Below are positions 7,233 to 11,023 of a stretch of 11,023 bases of DNA, piece by piece. Origin of the DNA: Planctomicrobium sp. (GTDB taxonomy: Bacteria > Planctomycetota > Planctomycetia > Planctomycetales > Planctomycetaceae); the NCBI GenBank assembly GCA_029259835.1, contig JAJDEL010000140.1, positions 1 to 11,023 of the forward strand. The letters are read 5' to 3'. The notes under the pieces were generated by a model. The model saw only the letters and a program-made list of their open reading frames with translations, ran no database searches and was not told the DNA's origin. Positions within the stretch are counted from its first letter, which is position 1. Each line of letters opens with the position of its first letter. The translations under genes and the position numbers were made by a program.

Positions 7233-8171
7233 ATGCCGGAGAATGCTTCATCACAGTCGTTGGCATATCCGCCGCCGTCGTATATTGATCCGCAATCGTT
7301 AATGCAGATCAAGTCGCTGGAATTGCGGGCGAAGTCAGTTGTCGAAGGTTTTTTTACTGGCCTGCACCGCAGTCCGTATCATGGGTTTTCTGTCGAGTTT
7401 ACGGAATACCGCGAGTACAGTTCGGGTGACGATTTACGATATCTCGACTGGAAACTCTTCGCCCGCTCGGATCGGTACTACATTAAACGCTTTGAAGACG
7501 AAACAAACCTTCGCTGTCATATTCTTGTCGACAACAGCCGGTCGATGTCGTTCGGTTCTCTGGGATATACAAAGGAAGAGTACGCGAAAACACTCGCCGC
7601 CACGCTGACGTATTTTCTCGTCACACAGCGAGATGCCGTCGGACTGTTGCGATTCTCCGAAGGTGTCGACGACTTCATTCCTGCTCGATATCGGGTCGGA
7701 CAGCTCCGACGAATCCTGGCGAGCCTGGAACAGACAGCCGAGGGGACATCATCGGGCATCATCTCTGCTCTTGAAGAAGCCGCAGAGCGAGTCCGGAAGC
7801 GAGGTCTCTTCGTTATTCTTTCGGACTTTCTGACAGACGTTGAAGAGTTGCAGTCCCGGTTAGGTTATTTGCGCGCAGGCGGAAACGAAGTCGCCGTCTT
7901 TCAAGTTCTCGATCCGGCGGAAATGAACTTCGACTTTGACGAACCGGCGATGTTTCTGGATGCGGAAACCGGACGCGAGGTTTACATCGATCCGCAAGCT
8001 GCGAGACCTGAGTACCAGAAGAAGCTGAACGAACATTTGGAGAACGTGGAACTGATCTGCCAGCAACTCGGAATCCATGTGTCGCGGTTACTGACCGACA
8101 TGCCGTTGGAATCCGCACTCGTCGACTTCCTGCAAATGCGATTGCGCGTGACACAAACTCGCCGTCAATAA
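7233..8171 (+). CDS. DUF58 domain protein (VWA-like), MoxR-associated family
   Basis: The ATG at 7233 gives 312 aa; an in-frame TTG at 7221 would add four residues. Neither has a strong SD (GGA at 7224-7226 is six bases before the ATG), so the start is moderately certain. The DUF58 signature lies at about 55-87: VEFTEYREYSSGDDLRYLDW followed by KLFARSDRYYIKRFEDE. The von Willebrand A-like part follows, with a MIDAS-type DNSRS motif (Asp100, Ser102, Ser104) and a later VILSDF strand with Asp198. The usual N-terminal membrane helices of longer DUF58 proteins are absent, so this is the short, soluble form. In many bacteria such genes sit beside a MoxR AAA+ ATPase and VWA membrane proteins, and the complexes are thought to act in chaperone-like or metal-insertion roles. 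Here the BatA/VWA gene follows after 18 nt, indicating an operon, but no MoxR gene adjoins it. Confidence 0.92.
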   Translation: MPENASSQSLAYPPPSYIDPQSLMQIKSLELRAKSVVEGFFTGLHRSPYHGFSVEFTEYREYSSGDDLRYLDWKLFARSDRYYIKRFEDETNLRCHILVDNSRSMSFGSLGYTKEEYAKTLAATLTYFLVTQRDAVGLLRFSEGVDDFIPARYRVGQLRRILASLEQTAEGTSSGIISALEEAAERVRKRGLFVILSDFLTDVEELQSRLGYLRAGGNEVAVFQVLDPAEMNFDFDEPAMFLDAETGREVYIDPQAARPEYQKKLNEHLENVELICQQLGIHVSRLLTDMPLESALVDFLQMRLRVTQTRRQ

Positions 8172-8189
8172 TCGAAATCTGGATTCGTC

Positions 8190-10319
8190 ATGGCATTTTT
8201 GACACCTTTGTATCTGCTCGCAGGGCTGGCAGTCGGACTGCCTGTACTGTTTCATCTGATTCGCAGAACTCCGAAAGGTCGGCAGGTTTTCAGCAGCTTG
8301 ATGTTTTTGCAACCATCACCACCGAAAGTCACAAAACGGAGTCGCGTCGAGGACTGGCTGCTACTGTTGCTACGAGCTTTGGTCGTCTGTTTGTTAGCGG
8401 TTGCGTTCGCCCGACCATTCATGCGAACTCAAGACAAGCTCGAGGGTGCAGTGGAACCAGGTCGCCGAATCGTTATTCTCATTGATACTTCCGCCAGTAT
8501 GCTGCGTGCCGAATTGTGGGACGAAGCCGTTTCGAGTGTCGAGGCAACTCTCGATTCGTTGAAACCTTCTGATGCTTTGAGCCTGCTCAGTTTCGACAGT
8601 GAAACAGAACAACAAATCAGTTTCACCGAGTGGATCGGTCTCGATCTTGAGTTGCGATCCAGAACCGTTCTGGAATTAGTGAAAAAGCTCAAACCAACTT
8701 CATCAGCAACCGAACTGGGGCAAGCGATGATCACAGCCGCTGACTTGCTGGAAGAACATGCGGACGAGCAAATCACCGGACGAAAATTGTTTGTCGTTTC
8801 CGATTTTCAATCAGGCAGTCATTGGGAAACTCTCAATGGCTACGAATGGCCGGAAGGCGTTGACGTTGAAATCCTGAATGTCGACGACAGCAACCGCCCG
8901 ACGAACGCTTCTGTTCAGCTCGTCGGGAACGAATCGACGACTGACAATTCCATCCGACTGCGCGTGAATAATTCAGACAACGCAGAACAAGAACTGTTCG
9001 AGATCGCCTGGCTGGATGAGTTTTCAAAACCGGATGAGGTGACAGGTAGTCGGCAACATTCAGTGAAGGTTTACGTCCCCCCAGGACAGAGTAAAGTCAT
9101 CCATGCACCGGAACGACCAACAACCGCAACCCCGCAGCGATTGGTCATTTCAGGTGATCAGCAAGACTTCGACAATACCTGTTTCATCGCACGACGCGAA
9201 CCTTGGCAGGTCAACATCGCCTTCATTGGAGATGACGCTTCCGCCGGCCCAGATTCGCTGCGTTTCTTTCTCGATCCACTCTTCTCAGACACACCCAACC
9301 GGGAGATCACAATTCATGACTGGAAATCAGATGCGGTGAAAGCTCCAGTTGATGAGGAGGAACTGACGTTACTCGTCATCGGCGGAGTTCCAAGTGAGTC
9401 GCAATTGCAGAGGTCAAGAAGCTGGCTTGCTCAAGGCGGACGAATCCTGTTTGTAGCGACCGATCCAGAGCAAGCCGAAACTCTGTTCGATCTCCTGCAA
9501 GCCACTCCTGAACCAGTCCGGGAAGCGGAAGTCATTGATTATGCGATGCTGCGTTCTGTTGACTTTTCGCATCCTGTTTTTGAACCGTTTAATGATCCCA
9601 GGTTTGCAGATTTCTCGAAGCTCCGATTCTGGAAGCACCGAGAGTTCAATCTCAAATCACTTCCGGAACCCAAAGTGCTGGCGACGTTTGAAGAAGGGGC
9701 TCCAGCACTTTTTGAGTTGGCTGAGGAGAAAGGCCGCATTGTCGTCTTCGCGTCTGGGTGGAACCGCAGCGATAGCGACCTTGCTGTGTGGAGCAAGTTT
9801 GTCCCAATGATGAACGGTCTTCTGGAATACCTCGGAGAACAGCGAAGTTTCCGTCCGGTTTACATCGTGGGGAGTGAAATTATCCCAACCGAGTTTGGTT
9901 TTAGTGAAGAGAAAATTTTCGTGAAGAGTCCCACTGGCGAATTAGCAAGCTTTTCTGTCGAAGAGCCATACCAGTTAAGTGAAATCGGAATCTACACTTT
10001 GGCAACAAGCGAAGGGGAACATGCCAAAGCTGACAGTTTACGTTTCGCCGTCAATCTCCCGCCGGATGAATCAAAGACCGCTCCACTCTCGATGGATCTC
10101 CTCGCTGCAGCCGGTGTCCCAGTCGATTCGAAACTCAAGTCACTGGATGAAGCAGTAACCAACGCCTCCACGCAACGCCAACTTATGAACCGCGAACTCG
10201 AATCTAAGCAACAAATCTGGAAATGGCTCCTCGTCACCGCCCTGCTTTTCCTACTGTTGGAAACAACACTCGCCGGTTTTCGACAACGAAAAACGAACGT
10301 TGCAGTTTCAGCGAATTAG
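8190..10319 (+). CDS. BatA/VWA membrane protein with degenerate amidotransferase-like segment
   Basis: The 709-aa protein begins with the BatA-type two-helix N-terminus: a first helix at 5-23 (LTPLYLLAGLAVGLPVLFHL), the conserved linker HLIRRTPKGRQVFSSLMFLQ, and a second helix at 55-75 ending in AFARPF. A VWA domain follows (about 93-235) with the MIDAS motif DTSAS (99-103) and VVSDF (202-206). Residues 240-320 look like a beta-sandwich. Residues 340-560 resemble a class I glutamine-amidotransferase-like fold (LLVIGGVPSE; WLAQGGRILFVATDP; GRIVVFASGWN), but the nucleophile cysteine expected at the strand-turn (GGVPSE, 398-403) is absent. A C-terminal helix at 677-696 (WKWLLVTALLFLLLETTLAG) ends the protein. 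The middle is therefore probably periplasmic between membrane anchors. It is translated 18 nt after the DUF58 gene and presumably acts with that protein at the membrane. Confidence 0.92.
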   Translation: MAFLTPLYLLAGLAVGLPVLFHLIRRTPKGRQVFSSLMFLQPSPPKVTKRSRVEDWLLLLLRALVVCLLAVAFARPFMRTQDKLEGAVEPGRRIVILIDTSASMLRAELWDEAVSSVEATLDSLKPSDALSLLSFDSETEQQISFTEWIGLDLELRSRTVLELVKKLKPTSSATELGQAMITAADLLEEHADEQITGRKLFVVSDFQSGSHWETLNGYEWPEGVDVEILNVDDSNRPTNASVQLVGNESTTDNSIRLRVNNSDNAEQELFEIAWLDEFSKPDEVTGSRQHSVKVYVPPGQSKVIHAPERPTTATPQRLVISGDQQDFDNTCFIARREPWQVNIAFIGDDASAGPDSLRFFLDPLFSDTPNREITIHDWKSDAVKAPVDEEELTLLVIGGVPSESQLQRSRSWLAQGGRILFVATDPEQAETLFDLLQATPEPVREAEVIDYAMLRSVDFSHPVFEPFNDPRFADFSKLRFWKHREFNLKSLPEPKVLATFEEGAPALFELAEEKGRIVVFASGWNRSDSDLAVWSKFVPMMNGLLEYLGEQRSFRPVYIVGSEIIPTEFGFSEEKIFVKSPTGELASFSVEEPYQLSEIGIYTLATSEGEHAKADSLRFAVNLPPDESKTAPLSMDLLAAAGVPVDSKLKSLDEAVTNASTQRQLMNRELESKQQIWKWLLVTALLFLLLETTLAGFRQRKTNVAVSAN

Positions 10320-10361
10320 CGAGAAGCTATTCAGGTCGGTTCATTGATGAATGGCGAAAAA

Positions 10362-10409
10362 TGCTTGCGTCACATGATTGCTTATTGATACGATGATTCT
10401 CCGCAAGCA
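10362..10409. repeat. Perfect 8-bp inverted repeat upstream of the LRR gene
   Basis: TGCTTGCG at 10362-10369 is the exact reverse complement of CGCAAGCA at 10402-10409, with 32 bases between. It ends 32 bases before the LRR start codon, so in RNA it would form a stem in the leader. It lacks a following T run, so it does not look like an intrinsic terminator. Chance is a real alternative. Confidence 0.4.
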
Positions 10410-10428
10410 ACCCCACAACGATCCTTCC

Positions 10429-10434
10429 GGTGAG
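10429..10434 (+). promoter_or_regulatory. Shine-Dalgarno site for the LRR protein gene
   Basis: GGTGAG lies seven bases before the ATG at 10442, matching the site used by the DUF1501 gene. It fixes the start of a frame that has no stop codon inside the window. Confidence 0.5.
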
Positions 10435-10441
10435 TCCTTCC

Positions 10442-11023
10442 ATGCGACGACTCCTCATCCTGATTATTTCTCTGAGCCTTCATCCGATCACCGATTCTCT
10501 CTCGGCAGAGACGCCACCGGCTCAAGAAGAAGCCATCAAATCGCTGCAGGGAATCACTTCGAACTTACAAAAGAACCGAGACGGAACTGTCCGCTTCGTT
10601 CGGTTCAGCAAGTCGATTGTGACCGATGAACACGTCGCTCAAATTGCGGCATTCAAGCAACTCGACTATCTCGCTGTTGTTACACCGACCGTTGGCGATG
10701 AAGGATTGAAGGCAATTGCAGGTCTGGCGAATCTTGATACTCTTTTCTTGTCGGGTTCGAAGATCACCGATGCCGCGATGCCGAATCTCGTTCGGCTGGA
10801 AAAATTGGAAAAACTCTATCTGGATCGAACGGGGATCACCGATTCCGGTCTTGCTCACATCAGTCACTTAACAACTCTCAAGACACTTTCTCTTGCCAGG
10901 ACATCGATCACGGACAAAGGGCTTGAGCATCTCGGACAACTCGAAAATCTCGAAGTCTTGATTCTCAACGAGACTTCAATCTCTGATGAGGGAATCAAAG
11001 CCCTCAAGCCATTATCAAAGCTC
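10442..11023 (+). CDS. Secreted leucine-rich-repeat protein (3' partial)
   Basis: The ATG at 10442 opens a frame that stays open for exactly 194 codons to the end of the window, so the C-terminus is missing. Residues 1-22 form a signal peptide: basic MRR, a hydrophobic core LLILIISLSL, and a likely cleavage after LSA before ETPP. A linker of about 35 residues follows. Leucine-rich repeats of the ribonuclease-inhibitor-like kind then begin, with the recurring pattern [IV]-[TSG]-D-x-x-[LIVM] at residues 60, 84, 108, 132, 156 and 180, spaced exactly 24 residues apart. Each carries a L-x-x-L-x-x-L-x-L core. LRR proteins of this type are abundant and often secreted in planctomycetes; they generally bind proteins, but the partner is unknown. 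The start is supported by signal peptide and SD. It follows the BatA/VWA gene by 122 nt on the same strand. Confidence 0.88.
   Translation, partial: MRRLLILIISLSLHPITDSLSAETPPAQEEAIKSLQGITSNLQKNRDGTVRFVRFSKSIVTDEHVAQIAAFKQLDYLAVVTPTVGDEGLKAIAGLANLDTLFLSGSKITDAAMPNLVRLEKLEKLYLDRTGITDSGLAHISHLTTLKTLSLARTSITDKGLEHLGQLENLEVLILNETSISDEGIKALKPLSKL
10619..11023 (+). repeat. Tandem 24-residue leucine-rich repeats (six visible)
   Basis: Six in-frame repeats of 72 bases begin at codons 60, 84, 108, 132, 156 and 180 of the LRR gene. The first two are degenerate (VTDEHVAQI, VGDEGLKAI). The next four keep I-T/S-D with LxxLxxL cores. The spacing is free of insertions or deletions. The array continues past the window edge. 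The DNA copies are diverged, so this is an old protein repeat rather than a recent tandem duplication. Confidence 0.85.

Larger units (their letters stand above)
10320..10441. other. Intergenic spacer between the BatA/VWA and LRR genes
   Basis: This 122-base gap holds a short perfect palindrome (TTCATTGATGAA, 10340-10351) and a longer-range inverted repeat (10362-10409, listed separately). I see no strong GC stem followed by T residues. A weak promoter-like pair, TTGCGT (10365-10370) and TACGAT (10389-10394) with an 18-base gap, would give a leader of about 40 nt to the LRR gene. Whether the LRR gene is co-transcribed with the BatA gene cannot be decided from sequence. Confidence 0.4.

Noticed and set aside
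1..11023. A defence island, CRISPR array, prophage or transposon
   Set aside because: No direct-repeat/spacer array, transposase, integrase, phage structural gene, or toxin-antitoxin pair was seen on either strand. The genes fit ordinary planctomycete chromosomal content.

Overview
The window looks like chromosomal DNA from a planctomycete (Planctomycetota). The main evidence is the left-hand gene pair. It encodes a secreted protein combining a PSCyt1-type cytochrome c domain, PSCyt2/DUF1549 and PSD1/DUF1553, followed by a Tat-exported DUF1501 protein. This pair is expanded in that phylum, often to dozens of copies per genome. The moderate base composition and the secreted leucine-rich-repeat protein on the right edge fit the same origin. 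I cannot name a genus from the sequence.

Layout. (1) Bases 1-5519, plus strand: the PSCyt1/DUF1549/DUF1553 protein, cut at its 5' end by the window edge; the DUF1501 protein, 43 nt downstream; and a small membrane-anchored protein of unknown function, 35 nt after that. (2) Bases 5584-6765, minus strand: an FAD-dependent oxidoreductase of the DAO fold, convergent with the first group. (3) Bases 6766-7232: a divergent intergenic region with a candidate promoter for the oxidoreductase and small inverted repeats. (4) Bases 7233-10319, plus strand: a two-gene unit of a DUF58 protein and a membrane-anchored BatA/von Willebrand A protein. This is a fragment of the MoxR-DUF58-VWA type of locus, without a MoxR ATPase next to it. 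(5) Bases 10442 to the end: the start of a secreted protein with leucine-rich repeats of exactly 24 residues, running off the window.

How the genes may work together. The first pair presumably acts outside the cytoplasm, the first protein binding c-type haem at two CxxCH motifs and the second having an alkaline-phosphatase/sulfatase-like fold. Genome literature often links such pairs to polysaccharide catabolism, but their biochemistry is not settled. The DUF58 and BatA/VWA genes both have readable MIDAS-type DxSxS motifs and probably act together at the membrane. Nothing here is clearly a new defence system or mobile element. There are no tRNA, rRNA, CRISPR or transposase signatures that I can see. 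The most useful points for a second look are the missing MoxR partner, the inactive-looking amidotransferase-like segment in the BatA protein, the uncharacterised membrane protein, and the structured intergenic regions.
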